Assembly: GCF_005222675.1 (NCBI RefSeq)
Contig: NZ_STGE01000023.1
Coordinates: 1-64,000, forward strand
DNA from: Mycolicibacterium sp. CR10
Lineage (GTDB): Bacteria > Actinomycetota > Actinomycetes > Mycobacteriales > Mycobacteriaceae
Direction of reading: 5' to 3'
Length of the DNA: 64,000 nucleotides
The notes beneath the pieces were generated by a model, which saw nothing but the letters and a program-made list of their open reading frames with translations, searched no databases and had not been told where the DNA came from. A program made the position numbers and the translations under genes. Shown here in pieces: positions 34,205-44,787 of this stretch. Within the stretch, counting starts at the first letter, position 1, and every line of letters begins with the position of its first letter.

Positions 34205-37062
34205 TGGCCGCATCGCATCGCACCCCGGCAGGCGGCCGCTTGGACCGAGACACCCACTGCGAGTTTACCTTCGACGGGCGTGCCTTCACCGGGCATCCAG
34301 GCGACACGCTGGCGTCGGCTCTGCTGGCGCATGGCGTGCACCAGATCGGCAGCAGCGTCAAATACGGCCGGCCGCGAGGCATTTCAGCGGCCTGGGCCGA
34401 GGACACCTCTGGCCTCGTCCAGATCGACGCGCCGTTCTCCGAGCCGATGCTGCTGGCGTCGACGGTGGAACTCTTCGACGGCTTGGCGGCCACCGGGATT
34501 CCGGGCCAGGGCCGGCTGGCGGAGCGGCCGGACCCGGCCCACTACGACGCCATGCACGCCCACGCCGATCTGCTGGTCGTCGGTGCCGGCCCGGCGGGTC
34601 TGCTGGCCGCAGTGACCGCGGCGCGTTCCGGCGCCCGGGTGATTCTGGTGGACGAGCAGTCCGAGCCCGGCGGTGCCCTGCTCGGGAGCGCCGACCGCAT
34701 CGACGACCGCCCCGCGCTGGAGTGGGTTCGGTCGGTCGCCGACGAACTCGCAACAATGCCCGAAGTGCGGCACCTGCAGCGCACCACCGCGTTCGGCCAC
34801 TACGACGACGGTTTCGTGCTGGCGCTCGAGCGACGCACCGACCACCTCGGAGCCGGTGCACCCGAAGGAGTGTCGCGGCAGCGGGTTTGGCGGATCCGCG
34901 CTCGCCACGTCCTGATCGCGACGGGGGCCCATGAGCGATCCATCGTCTTCACCGACAACGATCGCCCGGGAATCATGCTGGCGAACAGCGCCAGGACGTT
35001 CCTGCACCGGTACGCCGTCCTGGTCGGTCGGGAGGCGGTGGTCTTCACCACCAACGACAGCGCGTACCTCGCGGCATTCGATCTCGCCGACGCGGGAGCG
35101 GTCATCACCGCGATCGTCGACGCCCGCCCGCACGTCCGCGAGGACCTCCGCGCCGAGTGTGACCGCCGGGGAATCCCGGTGCGCTCGGGGGGGATGGTTT
35201 GCGGCACCCGAGGGGAAGGCCGGGTGACGCATGCGCTGATCTCGTATCCCGAAGAAACCAACGGCGCTGGCGCCGAAGCTGTTTCGTGTGACGCGTTGTT
35301 GATCAGCGGCGGGTGGAACCCGGCGGTGCATCTGTTCAGCCAGGTGCGCGGAACGCTGCGCTATGACCCCGCGCTCGGTGGGTTCGTCCCGGACGCACCG
35401 CTGCAGCACGTCGGCGTCGCCGGTGCCGCCAACGGGGTGATGGACCTGCCCGGGTGCCTTCGGCAGGGGCACGAGTCGGCGCTCGCCGCACTCGCCGACC
35501 TGGACATCGATGCCGATCACCCGGCCGCGCTCCCCGGCGCGCCTGCCGACGCCACGGCGCCCGCTGCGGTGCTCTGGCGCGTTCCGATCGGCCCCGACGA
35601 CGCACAGTTCGTCGACATCCAGCGTGACGCGACAGTCGCGGATCTGGCCCGCGCCGTCGGCGCCGGGATGCGATCGATGGAGCACATCAAGCGCTACACC
35701 ACGATCGGCACCGCACACGATCAGGGCAAGACGTCGGGGGTGATCTCGTCCGGCATCACCGCCGAGTTGCTCGGTGTGGGCATCGAGACCTTGGGCACCA
35801 CGACGTTCCGGCCGCCCTACACGCCGGTGGCCTTCGCCGCGCTTGCCGGCCGCAACCGCGGTGCGCTCTTCGACCCCGAACGCACTACGGCACTGCATGA
35901 TTGGCATGTCGAGCACGGCGCCGTGTTCGAGGATGTCGGTCAGTGGAAGCGCCCACGCTACTACCCGCGGGGTGGCGAGGATATGGACACCGCGGTGGCG
36001 CGCGAGTGCACCGCGGTTCGGGGAAGCCTCGGCATTCTCGACGGTTCGACGCTGGGCAAGATCGATGTGCAGGGCCAGGACGCCGGCCGACTCCTCGATC
36101 TCCTTTACACCAACATGATGAGCAACCTCAAGGTCGGGGCCGTCCGCTACGGCGTGATGTGCGGAGTCGACGGGATGGTGATCGACGACGGAACCGTGAT
36201 GCGCCTCGCCGAGGACCGCTTCCTCGTCTTCACCACCACCGGCGGTGCGGCCACGATTCTGGACTGGATGGAGGAGTGGCTGCAGACCGAATGGCCGCAT
36301 CTGCGTGTGCATCTGACCTCGGTGACCGACCACTGGTCGACGTTCCCGGTGGTCGGCCCGCGCTCGCGCGACCTCATCGGGACGGTGTTCGCCGACCTCG
36401 ACGTCTCCAACGACGCCTTCGGGTTCATGACCTGGCGAGACACCGCACTGAACGGCGTCCCGGTGCGGCTGGCCCGGATCAGCTTCTCCGGTGAGCTCGC
36501 GTTCGAGGTGAACGTCGCGCACCGGCATGCGCCCGCGGTGTGGGCGGCGCTGATCGCGGCGGGGCAGGCCTGGGACATCACGCCGTACGGCACCGAGACC
36601 ATGCACGTGTTGCGCGCGGAGAAGGGCTACCCGATCATCGGCCAGGACACCGACGGCACCGTCACCCCACAGGATCTGGGCATGGCCTGGGCGGTGTCGA
36701 AGAAGAAGCCGGACTTCATCGGCAAGCGCTCCTTCGCCCGGTCGGAGAATCAGAATCCGTTGCGCAAGCAACTGGTCGGTCTGCTTCCGACGGAGCGGCA
36801 CACCCGGCTGCCCGAGGGCGCCCAGATCGTCGACTGCGGCGAGGCCACCACGTTGCCACCGCCGCCGGTCCCAATGCTCGGCCACGTCACGTCGAGTTAC
36901 CACAGCCCGGAACTGGGCCGCACCTTCGCGCTCGCTCTGCTCAAGGCAGGACGGTCCCGCGTCGGCGATGTCCTGCAGGTGCCTGTGGACGGCCGCCTGG
37001 TGGCGGTCGAGGTTACCGGTTCTGTCCTGGTCGATCCCGAAGGAGCCCGCCGCGATGGCTGA
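34204..37062 (+). CDS. soxA: Sarcosine oxidase subunit alpha
   Basis: Protein of 952 aa in the usual domain order. An N-terminal ferredoxin-like Fer2_4 region (CEFTFDGRAFTGHPGDTLAS, VKYGRPRG) is followed by an NAD-binding oxidoreductase domain (LLVVGAGPAGLLAAVTAARS, then VLIATGAHERSIVF) and a C-terminal GcvT-like tetrahydrofolate domain (SLGILDGSTLGKIDVQGQDA to LVGLLPTERHTRLPEG). It handles NAD+, shuttles the imine intermediate and forms methylene-tetrahydrofolate. ATG 34204 overlaps the soxD stop. Its end overlaps soxG by 8 nt. Confidence 0.9.
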   Translation: MAASHRTPAGGRLDRDTHCEFTFDGRAFTGHPGDTLASALLAHGVHQIGSSVKYGRPRGISAAWAEDTSGLVQIDAPFSEPMLLASTVELFDGLAATGIPGQGRLAERPDPAHYDAMHAHADLLVVGAGPAGLLAAVTAARSGARVILVDEQSEPGGALLGSADRIDDRPALEWVRSVADELATMPEVRHLQRTTAFGHYDDGFVLALERRTDHLGAGAPEGVSRQRVWRIRARHVLIATGAHERSIVFTDNDRPGIMLANSARTFLHRYAVLVGREAVVFTTNDSAYLAAFDLADAGAVITAIVDARPHVREDLRAECDRRGIPVRSGGMVCGTRGEGRVTHALISYPEETNGAGAEAVSCDALLISGGWNPAVHLFSQVRGTLRYDPALGGFVPDAPLQHVGVAGAANGVMDLPGCLRQGHESALAALADLDIDADHPAALPGAPADATAPAAVLWRVPIGPDDAQFVDIQRDATVADLARAVGAGMRSMEHIKRYTTIGTAHDQGKTSGVISSGITAELLGVGIETLGTTTFRPPYTPVAFAALAGRNRGALFDPERTTALHDWHVEHGAVFEDVGQWKRPRYYPRGGEDMDTAVARECTAVRGSLGILDGSTLGKIDVQGQDAGRLLDLLYTNMMSNLKVGAVRYGVMCGVDGMVIDDGTVMRLAEDRFLVFTTTGGAATILDWMEEWLQTEWPHLRVHLTSVTDHWSTFPVVGPRSRDLIGTVFADLDVSNDAFGFMTWRDTALNGVPVRLARISFSGELAFEVNVAHRHAPAVWAALIAAGQAWDITPYGTETMHVLRAEKGYPIIGQDTDGTVTPQDLGMAWAVSKKKPDFIGKRSFARSENQNPLRKQLVGLLPTERHTRLPEGAQIVDCGEATTLPPPPVPMLGHVTSSYHSPELGRTFALALLKAGRSRVGDVLQVPVDGRLVAVEVTGSVLVDPEGARRDG

Positions 37063-37594
37063 ACCGTTGGCAGACATCGAACCCGTGTCGATCACCGAGG
37101 AACGGTTCGTCACGATGGTCGACGTCCGCGCTTCCGGTCCCGGCCTCGCCGTGGCGGCCGAAGTGCTGGCGGTGGCGTTGCCCACGACGGCCGGCACCTA
37201 CACCGACTACGACGGCACCGCCGCGATCTGGCTTGGCCCCGACGACTGGCTGGTCACCACCACGTCGCGCACCGGCGAGGAACTCGAGTCGCAGCTTCGC
37301 GATGTGCTGGGCCCGCACGGCGGTGCCGCGGTCGATGTGTCCGGGCAGCGAACCACACTGCGGCTGAGCGGATCCCGCGTGCGCGACGTGCTGGCCAAGG
37401 GGTGTTCGCTGGACCTGCACCCAAGTGTCTTCGGTGCCGGCTCGGCGGCGCAGACGATGCTCGGCCAGGCCGGCATTGTGCTACTGGCGTGCGACGGCAT
37501 CGGTACCGACTACCGGATTCTCGTCCGCACCTCGTTCGCCCGGTACCTCACGGCCTGGCTGAACGACGCCGCGGCGGAGTACGTCAGCCGCTAA
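37055..37594 (+). CDS. soxG: Sarcosine oxidase subunit gamma
   Basis: Protein of 179 aa in the SoxG family, with SITEERFVTMVDVRA near the N-terminus and IWLGPDDWLVTT, DVSGQRTTLRLSG and VRDVLAKGCSLDLHP in the core, a degenerate GcvT-like fold. It completes the alpha-beta-gamma-delta complex. AGGAG sits in the end of soxA upstream of ATG 37055. Its TAA overlaps, on opposite strands, the stop codon of the convergent WS/DGAT gene. Confidence 0.9.
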   Translation: MAEPLADIEPVSITEERFVTMVDVRASGPGLAVAAEVLAVALPTTAGTYTDYDGTAAIWLGPDDWLVTTTSRTGEELESQLRDVLGPHGGAAVDVSGQRTTLRLSGSRVRDVLAKGCSLDLHPSVFGAGSAAQTMLGQAGIVLLACDGIGTDYRILVRTSFARYLTAWLNDAAAEYVSR

Positions 37595-38877
37595 ATCTCA
37601 GCTGCAGTGCGCAATTCGAGGTACGCATTCTCAATCGCGTCGGCCAGTGCGGCGACGTCGGGCAGCGCCTGCGGGTCGACGCACAGCCCGATGCCGAAAT
37701 CGCAGGCGCATGAGATCGCCGAGATGCGCAACGCATGGTGGGCACCCGGCTCCGACGAGGTGAAGAAGTGTCGCACCCGACGCCCCGCGACCCCGACCGG
37801 CGTCCGCGGCCCCGGCACATTGGAGATCGACAGGCTGAACTCCCGGGCACTGCCTGCAAGCCGGCGGGCGACCTTCTCGACCCGCTTCACCCGGCTCAGC
37901 GCATGAAAGAAGTCGTACAGCTCGTCGGCATCGTCGAGTTCCTTGCGTTGCCTGGTCTCAGCGCTGATCAGGTCCAGCCGCACCAGCGGGTCCGCCTCGC
38001 CGACAGGCAGGTCGACGTTCATGAACGAATCGTGGTTGCCCAGAGCGGATGCGTCTCCGTCTCGGTGGTGCAGGCTCACAGGTATCTGGGCACGCAGGTG
38101 CCGGGTGGTCTCGTCGTGGCGGGCGAGCCACGTCCTCAGTCCGCCCGCCACGACGGCGAGCAGGACGTCGTTGACGGTGGCGGGGTGCGGGCGGGACGCG
38201 CCGATCGCCTTCATGTCGGCGATCGTGCCGCCGGTGAACGCCAGCTCGCGCGCGATGGTGATCGGTCGGTCGAAGGGGGAGCGGGAGCCGGGGTGGCCGA
38301 GTTCCCTGATGACGGCGCCGGGAAGGCGCCGCACCTCCTCGAACGAGGACGCCGGCTCGTCGACGGGCTTGGCGGACAGCGCCTTCGGCGGAGCATCGGC
38401 GTGTTCGTCGAACAGTACCGAGTCCAGGAATCGGACCGCGGCGATCCCGTCGACCATGGCGTGGTGCAGACGCGCGGCGATGGCCTGCCGCCCGTCCTCG
38501 AGGGGCCCGATCACGTCGAATGTCCAGAGCGGGCGGGACCGGTCGAGGTGCTCCGACATCAGGGCGCTGACGATCCGCCACAGGTCTGCCCGCGATGCGC
38601 AGTCAGGCCCCGAGTGCTCGCGGACGTGGTCGCGGATGTCGAACGCCGCCGCCTCGACCCATCGAGGTTCGGGCGTCGAGGTGTCCACCCGTTGGGTCGC
38701 ACGTGGTTGGCTGCCCAGCCGCTCGGACACCCTGGCCCGCAACGCCTCCAGATCAAGGGGCTCGGCCGCCGGGTCGAGGATCACCAGCTTGAGTGTCTGA
38801 CCGGTGATCGTGGCCGACTCGACACCGAGGATCCGCGCATCGTCGGGGGAGAGCCGATCTGGATCGTCGCTGGCCAC
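37591..38877 (-). CDS. WS/DGAT-family acyltransferase
   Basis: Protein of 428 aa. The catalytic motif is ARLHHAMVDGIAA (H138, H139, D143), and the second block is ISNVPGPRTPVG. It is somewhat shorter than the first WS/DGAT of the window and shares little beyond the motifs. It would esterify an alcohol or diacylglycerol with an acyl-CoA. GTG 38877 follows a -10 box by 6 nt, so it is transcribed separately from the P450 gene 18 nt upstream. Confidence 0.8.
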   Translation of the reverse strand: MASDDPDRLSPDDARILGVESATITGQTLKLVILDPAAEPLDLEALRARVSERLGSQPRATQRVDTSTPEPRWVEAAAFDIRDHVREHSGPDCASRADLWRIVSALMSEHLDRSRPLWTFDVIGPLEDGRQAIAARLHHAMVDGIAAVRFLDSVLFDEHADAPPKALSAKPVDEPASSFEEVRRLPGAVIRELGHPGSRSPFDRPITIARELAFTGGTIADMKAIGASRPHPATVNDVLLAVVAGGLRTWLARHDETTRHLRAQIPVSLHHRDGDASALGNHDSFMNVDLPVGEADPLVRLDLISAETRQRKELDDADELYDFFHALSRVKRVEKVARRLAGSAREFSLSISNVPGPRTPVGVAGRRVRHFFTSSEPGAHHALRISAISCACDFGIGLCVDPQALPDVAALADAIENAYLELRTAAEI

Positions 38878-38883
38878 TCCGCG

Positions 38884-38889
38884 AGTGTA
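38884..38889 (-). promoter_or_regulatory. -10 box of the second WS/DGAT gene, probably leaderless
   Basis: On the minus strand TACACT ends 6 nt before GTG 38877. It lies in the 18-nt gap after the P450 stop codon. Confidence 0.45.
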
Positions 38890-38895
38890 TGCGGA

Positions 38896-40116
38896 TCAGC
38901 GCACCGCCAGGTGGAGGCTTTCGAGTCGCCGCACCAACAGGCTCGGCAGCCACTGTCCGGTCTCGGCCGCCTCGAAGAATTCGGTGTTCTCCAGCAGGTG
39001 GCCGATCACGATCCTCGCCTCCATCCGGGCGAGCGCCGCCCCGACGCAGAAATGCGGACCTCTGCCAAAGCTGATGTGGCCCTTGCCTGCCGAACCCCGA
39101 TCGAGCCGGAATCGATCGGGCTCGTCGAAGTGTGACGGGTCCCGATTGGCCGCGCCCCACAACAGCAGCAGGCGCGAGCCGGCAGCGAGGTGGAAGCCGC
39201 TCAGCGTCGTGTCGCGCACCACATGGCGGTAGTGGCCCCGAAACGGTGGCTCGACACGCAGCACCTCCTCGAGGAACACGCCGAGCAGATCGGGGTCGTC
39301 GCGCAGCTTTCGCTGAATGTCGCGACGGGTGGCCAGGATCCACGCCGCCGAGCCGATCAGGGACGCCGTCGATTCGCCGCCCGCGCCGAACAGGGTGACC
39401 ATCATGTACATCGCGGTCGTCTGGTCGATCACCTGCGCCTCGCAGGCCCGCGCGAGGTCGCCGAGCAGATCGTCCTGGGGGTCCGCCGCGGCGCTCTGGA
39501 GCTGTTCGGTGATGTATCCACTGAGTTCCATCACTGCCGCGCCCGCGGCCGCCAGTTGCTCTGCGCCGACGAGGCCTTCGACGATCTGGGTCGCCGCACA
39601 GCCCCACCGCACCAGCTGGTCGGCGTCCCGGTCGGGGACGCCGATGATGCGCCCGACGATCATCATCGGCAGCCGATTGGCCATCGCGCTCATCCACTCG
39701 ATGCGCCCGTTCCGCACGGCGGTGTTCCACAGCCCGCTCGCGGTCTCGGTGATGAAGGGCTCGACGGCGCGGATGCGTTTGGCGGCCAGTTGGGGCAGCA
39801 AGATCTTGCGGTGCACCGCATGATTCGGGTCATCCGCGGTCGCCAGGACATGCATCGGATCCCCGAGCCCGGCCATCTCGAATGCGCCCACCGTGCCTCC
39901 GCCCTGGTAGGTCATCGACGCGGTCAGGTTGGAGGAGAAGTCCTCTGGACGCGCAAGCACCTCATCGACCGCGTCCCAGCCGCACACCGCGTAAAACCCC
40001 GAATCGGCGATCGGATGCACCGGCCCCGTGGCCAGCATGCGTCGGTAGAGCGGGTAAGGGTCCTGGACGCAGTCGTCGGCGAAGAGCTCGAGCCCCAGTT
40101 CCCCGACCTGTGTCAT
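38896..40116 (-). CDS. Cytochrome P450
   Basis: Protein of 406 aa, standard for soluble bacterial P450s. The I-helix oxygen-activation motif is GAGGEST, the K-helix ExxR is in FLEEVLRVEPPFR, and the heme loop FGRGPHFCVGAALARME has the axial C357. It would hydroxylate an unknown hydrophobic substrate with electrons from a ferredoxin and a reductase. ATG 40116 with GAGG upstream is preferred over a codon at 40197 that adds 27 non-homologous residues. It is divergent from a TetR gene with 193 bp between starts, so that regulator probably controls it. No CYP family number is assigned. Confidence 0.85.
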   Translation of the reverse strand: MTQVGELGLELFADDCVQDPYPLYRRMLATGPVHPIADSGFYAVCGWDAVDEVLARPEDFSSNLTASMTYQGGGTVGAFEMAGLGDPMHVLATADDPNHAVHRKILLPQLAAKRIRAVEPFITETASGLWNTAVRNGRIEWMSAMANRLPMMIVGRIIGVPDRDADQLVRWGCAATQIVEGLVGAEQLAAAGAAVMELSGYITEQLQSAAADPQDDLLGDLARACEAQVIDQTTAMYMMVTLFGAGGESTASLIGSAAWILATRRDIQRKLRDDPDLLGVFLEEVLRVEPPFRGHYRHVVRDTTLSGFHLAAGSRLLLLWGAANRDPSHFDEPDRFRLDRGSAGKGHISFGRGPHFCVGAALARMEARIVIGHLLENTEFFEAAETGQWLPSLLVRRLESLHLAVR

Positions 40117-40309
40117 GCCCTCAAGCTGAGCCGTGATCGCTCGGCCCGTCAATGCACTGCGGCGAAGTTGAACACCACGGGTGACGTTAAGTGCCAACGG
40201 TTGTCTCAGCCCGGCCTGCGACCTGGCCCAATGCCGAGAATCGTGGCGCTATTCGTCTCAACGTGAGAAACCTGGGCCGATCCGGCGCAGGCCGTGGAAG
40301 GCTCTCACC

Positions 40310-40867
40310 ATGGTTCGAGATGACTGGCTCGTCGGGGGCGACCGGCGTGCGGCCGCAACCGAGCGCATCTACGGCATCGCCACCGAACTCATCGCGCACG
40401 GCGGGCTCGCCGCCTTCGACATCGACACCCTGGCCGCTCGTGCCCATTGCTCGCGCGCCACCATCTATCGCCATGTCGGCGGCAAGGCCGAGATACGCGA
40501 CGCCGTCCTGGTCCGCGTCGCGGCCCGCATCGTCGATACGGTGCGGAGCACGGTCGACGGCATGAGCGGCCCTGATCGGGTCGTCACGGCAATCGCCGTG
40601 GCACTCGAGGAGATCCGGTCCGACCCGCTCGGTCAGCTGATGGTCAACCACTCTGCTGCCGTCGAGCAGGTCGGCCTCCACGCATCGGAACTGATGACCG
40701 GCCTGGCTTCCGAGCTGACCGGAGTCGCGGCCGACGACCCGCAGGCGGCGCACTGGATCGTCCACCTGGTGCTGTCGATGGTCTACCTGCCGCTCGGCGA
40801 CAGCCGGACCGAGCGAGAAATGTTGCAGCGCTTCGTCGCACCCGCTTTCGTCGCCTCCACGCGCTGA
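40310..40867 (+). CDS. TetR-family transcriptional regulator
   Basis: Protein of 185 aa. The N-terminal HTH covers residues about 14-60 (AATERIYGIATELIAHGGLA, IDTLAARAHCSRATIYRHVGGKAEIRDAVL), typical TetR. The C-terminal all-helical ligand domain is unrecognised. GGAAGG precedes ATG 40310. It is divergent from the P450 gene and convergent with the SDR gene, its stop lying 20 nt from that of the SDR. It likely represses the P450/WS-DGAT pair in the absence of a ligand. Confidence 0.85.
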   Translation: MVRDDWLVGGDRRAAATERIYGIATELIAHGGLAAFDIDTLAARAHCSRATIYRHVGGKAEIRDAVLVRVAARIVDTVRSTVDGMSGPDRVVTAIAVALEEIRSDPLGQLMVNHSAAVEQVGLHASELMTGLASELTGVAADDPQAAHWIVHLVLSMVYLPLGDSRTEREMLQRFVAPAFVASTR

Positions 40868-40886
40868 CGATAGCGGCGCGGCGCTC

Positions 40887-41693
40887 CTACATGTGTGTCC
40901 CACCGTCGACGCGGACCTCGGTGCCGGTGACGAAGTAGGCGTCGCGCGAGCCGAGCATGGCGACCACGGCCGCCACCGCGTCGGGCTTAGCGAACATCCC
41001 ACCGTCCTCCAGCGGAAGCACCGACTGGATCTTGCCGAACAACGAGAAGTCGGCATCGGCGGGCAGGCCGGGTCCCACGCTCTGCCTGGACTCGCCGACG
41101 CCGTCGGTCATCCCCGAGGAGATCGAGCCGGGCTGAACGCAATTGAAGCGAATTCTTTCCTTGCTGAACTCCAGCGCCAGCGCGTGCGTCATCGCCTGGA
41201 TGCCGCCCTTGGACGCGGCGTATGCGGACATGTAGGGGTGCGCGAAGCTCGCCGAGGTGGAGCTGAAGTTGACGACCGCTGCCGAATCGCTTTGCCGCAG
41301 AGCAGGAATCGCCTCACGTGTGACGAGGAAGGTGCCGATCAGGTTGACACGCAGCACCTGCTCGAAATCGGCCAGCGTGGTGTCAGCGAAGTGCGAGGAT
41401 CGCAGAATCCCGGCGGCGTTGACCAGCGTGTCCAGCCCGCCCAATGCCACAACCGCGTCGGTCACGCCCCGCCTGACCGAGTCCTCGTCGCCGACATCGA
41501 CAACCACCGTGGACAGCCGGTCGCGGCGGTCGCCGGCCTTGGCGACGGTGTCCGCGAGGCCGGATTCGCTGACGTCGGCGGCGGCCACCCGGCCACCCTC
41601 CTCGAGCATGCGGAGCACAGTGGCCTGACCGATACCCGATCCGCCACCGGTGATGAGGACCCGGCGATCTGCGTAGCGCTGAAGCGAAGACAT
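40887..41693 (-). CDS. SDR-family oxidoreductase
   Basis: Protein of 268 aa with ITGGGSGIGQATV, NAAG in TLVNAAGILRS, the active Ser in VVNFSSTSASF and YAASKGG (YxxxK). The end reads FVTGTEVRVDGGTHM. Standard classical SDR; substrate unknown. ATG 41693 has GGAG at a suitable distance upstream. A GTG at 41711 would add the peptide MEHHHH, which I regard as untranslated leader. Cofactor preference appears NAD-like from ADVSES after the second strand. Confidence 0.8.
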   Translation of the reverse strand: MSSLQRYADRRVLITGGGSGIGQATVLRMLEEGGRVAAADVSESGLADTVAKAGDRRDRLSTVVVDVGDEDSVRRGVTDAVVALGGLDTLVNAAGILRSSHFADTTLADFEQVLRVNLIGTFLVTREAIPALRQSDSAAVVNFSSTSASFAHPYMSAYAASKGGIQAMTHALALEFSKERIRFNCVQPGSISSGMTDGVGESRQSVGPGLPADADFSLFGKIQSVLPLEDGGMFAKPDAVAAVVAMLGSRDAYFVTGTEVRVDGGTHM

Positions 41694-41783
41694 GTGGTGA
41701 TGATGCTCCACGCATCCGCGTCAGCAGCGCGAGAATCGCGAATCCAGGCCGATGAGGTGGCTGAAGTCTGCAAGGCTGTGCCC

Positions 41784-42409
41784 GTGCAGCTCGTGCTGAG
41801 TGTGTTCGCGCTGACCATCGCGACGCTGACGTTCGTTCTGGCCGCTCGGCGACTGTTGGCGCTGGGGAGCCGGGTCGTCTTCTCACGCCTGATCGCGGTC
41901 GGCGGGATGGTGGCGTTCTCGGCGGGACCCGACGACGCCGGTAGGTATCACGTGCACTTCGAGGTCGGTGGTCCCGGGGTGTTTCACAACGTCGCGATTC
42001 AGATCCTCGGTTTCAGGCCCCTCGACGGCGGCACGGCGCCCGTTCCTCCGGCGCTGCGGCACACCATGAGCGCCGCGACGATCCGATCGACTGGACGTTC
42101 ACCGTGGCCGACGCCGTTGCGGCAGCGGAGGCCTGGGTGATGGTGACATGGGTGCGTCCGTACCTCGAGGGCATCGACTCCGAAGCGATCGCGCAGCGGT
42201 TGAACCAGCACCAGTTGTACGAATGGCGCTGGTACTCCGAGACTGCCCGCTACCTACGCACCGTGCTGAGGGACGCCGCCCGCCGATTTCCGCGGCGGTC
42301 CACCCAGAAGCTGCGCGACCTGCCCCTCTACGGCAGATGGCGCAGGACGACGTCGAGCAGTCGGATCGACATGCTCGGTCCTGCGGACCGACCACCTCCG
42401 GCGGCGTAG
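41784..42409 (+). pseudogene. Apparently frameshifted gene, N-terminal membrane helix plus C-terminal soluble part
   Basis: Two frames carry protein-like sequence that reads as one gene. From GTG 41784 one frame encodes a hydrophobic start (QLVLSVFALTIATLTFVLAA) and YHVHFEVGGPGVFHNVAIQI, running on to a stop at 42140. The -1 frame carries, from about 42068 to the stop at 42407, ERRDDPIDWTFTVADAVAAA, TWVRPYLEGIDSE and QHQLYEWRWYSETARYLRTV. The join falls near CACCATGAGCGCC at 42062-42074. This could be a real inactivating frameshift, a sequencing error or two overlapping genes (the second from GTG 42104). The family is not recognised. Confidence 0.45.
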
Positions 42410-42473
42410 CGGGTGGCCGACGCCGGCTCGACGCGGTCGCTATAGGCTTTCCCGCAGGCGATGGGAGGCGCGC

Positions 42474-43781
<1,308 letters not shown>

Positions 43782-43799
43782 GTCGAGAGGGCTGAGGAC

Positions 43800-44243
43800 G
43801 TGCCCACAGAACACCCCGCAGAACACCGTGTCGAGGACTACCGGTACTTCCTGCCGATCACCACACGGTGGATGGACAACGACGTGTACGGGCACGTCAA
43901 CAACGTCACGTACTACAGCTTCTTCGACACCGTGGCCAACCACTTCCTGATTAAGGAGGGGGGATTGGACATCCATACGTCGCCGGTGATTGCGCTGGTC
44001 GTGGAGTCGATGTGCGCGTATCGCGCGCCGGTCGCGTACCCAGACCAGTTGTCGGCGGGGCTTCGGGTCGACACACTGTCGACGCGGTCCGTCACCTGGG
44101 GCACGGCGATCTTCACCGACTCCGACAAAGCCGCTGCCGCGCATGGACATTTCGTGCATGTCTTCGTCGACCGGGAGAGCCGCAGGGCGGTGCCCATACC
44201 CGATCCGATCCGCAACGCGCTGTCGACTCTTGTCCTGAGCTGA
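43800..44243 (+). CDS. 4HBT-type acyl-CoA thioesterase (hotdog fold)
   Basis: Protein of 147 aa. The active-site region [21 protein letters not shown] is the 4-hydroxybenzoyl-CoA thioesterase signature, with the catalytic Asp at D26 or D28. It would hydrolyse an acyl-CoA to free acid and CoA. GTG 43800 follows GAGAGGGCTGAG. It probably acts with the transhydrogenase upstream. Its stop is directly adjacent to the stop of the convergent NTF2-like gene. Confidence 0.8.
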   Translation: MPTEHPAEHRVEDYRYFLPITTRWMDNDVYGHVNNVTYYSFFDTVANHFLIKEGGLDIHTSPVIALVVESMCAYRAPVAYPDQLSAGLRVDTLSTRSVTWGTAIFTDSDKAAAAHGHFVHVFVDRESRRAVPIPDPIRNALSTLVLS

Positions 44244-44786
44244 TCAGAACAGTGAGAAGAACCGGTGCGACGGATCGTCCGCGTCGGGCCTGCCCTTTGG
44301 GGTGTCCCTGACGATCGGATGGCTGAAGTCGGCACACGAGGGATCGTTGACCTGTGCCCAGTCGGTCACGATCGCCCGCTCGACGAACTTCCATGTGGCG
44401 TTGCGCTTCTCGTACTTGTCGAGGTAGCGGCCACCCATGATGAGGTCGACGTCCCGGCCGCCGGCGGCAAGCGTGTGGGTGGCAAAGGTGTAGATCTCAC
44501 CTTCGGCGGTGTCCCCGCTGAGGGCGAAGTTCGCCGTGGTGATGTGGTGCTGCATGGACCGCAGATAGGGTCGGGCCTGGGCCATCTGTTCGATGAAGCG
44601 ATCAACGGAGCCCGCCGAGAAGGCGCCGTGGGAGTCCAGCGCATCGTCGTGATAGAGACTTCTCAGCTGCTCGAGATCGCCGCGGTCGACCGCGCGGCAG
44701 TAGCTGTGGACGAGCCGTCGCAGTTGATGCTCGTCCAGCATCTCCTGCAGCAGGGTGTCCTTCGATGCCGTTGCGTCGCCGTTCAT
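44244..44786 (-). CDS. SnoaL/NTF2-like protein
   Basis: Protein of 180 aa with the cone-shaped NTF2-like pattern: LRRLVHSYCRAVDRGDLEQLRSLYHDDALDSHG, then MQHHITTANFAL and GGRYLDKYEKRNATWKFVER. Proteins like this are dehydratases, isomerases or ligand binders in catabolism of aromatics and sterols, and the D/H pair in YHDDALDSHG is common to the bile-acid dehydratase-like branch. No specific reaction can be assigned. The ATG lies 2 nt after the epimerase stop, so the two are likely one operon. Confidence 0.7.
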   Translation of the reverse strand: MNGDATASKDTLLQEMLDEHQLRRLVHSYCRAVDRGDLEQLRSLYHDDALDSHGAFSAGSVDRFIEQMAQARPYLRSMQHHITTANFALSGDTAEGEIYTFATHTLAAGGRDVDLIMGGRYLDKYEKRNATWKFVERAIVTDWAQVNDPSCADFSHPIVRDTPKGRPDADDPSHRFFSLF

Positions 44787-44787
44787 C

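Noticed and set aside
34384..37197. Long minus-strand open frame (over 900 codons) opposite soxA
   Set aside because: It is the antisense shadow of a clear sarcosine oxidase alpha gene. High GC keeps such frames open; the translation is rich in Arg, His and Gly with no family motif.
41694..41711. Natural histidine-run peptide MEHHHH at the start of an SDR
   Set aside because: It appears only if GTG 41711 is used. The GGAG sits inside this stretch, at the right distance for ATG 41693, so it is probably untranslated.
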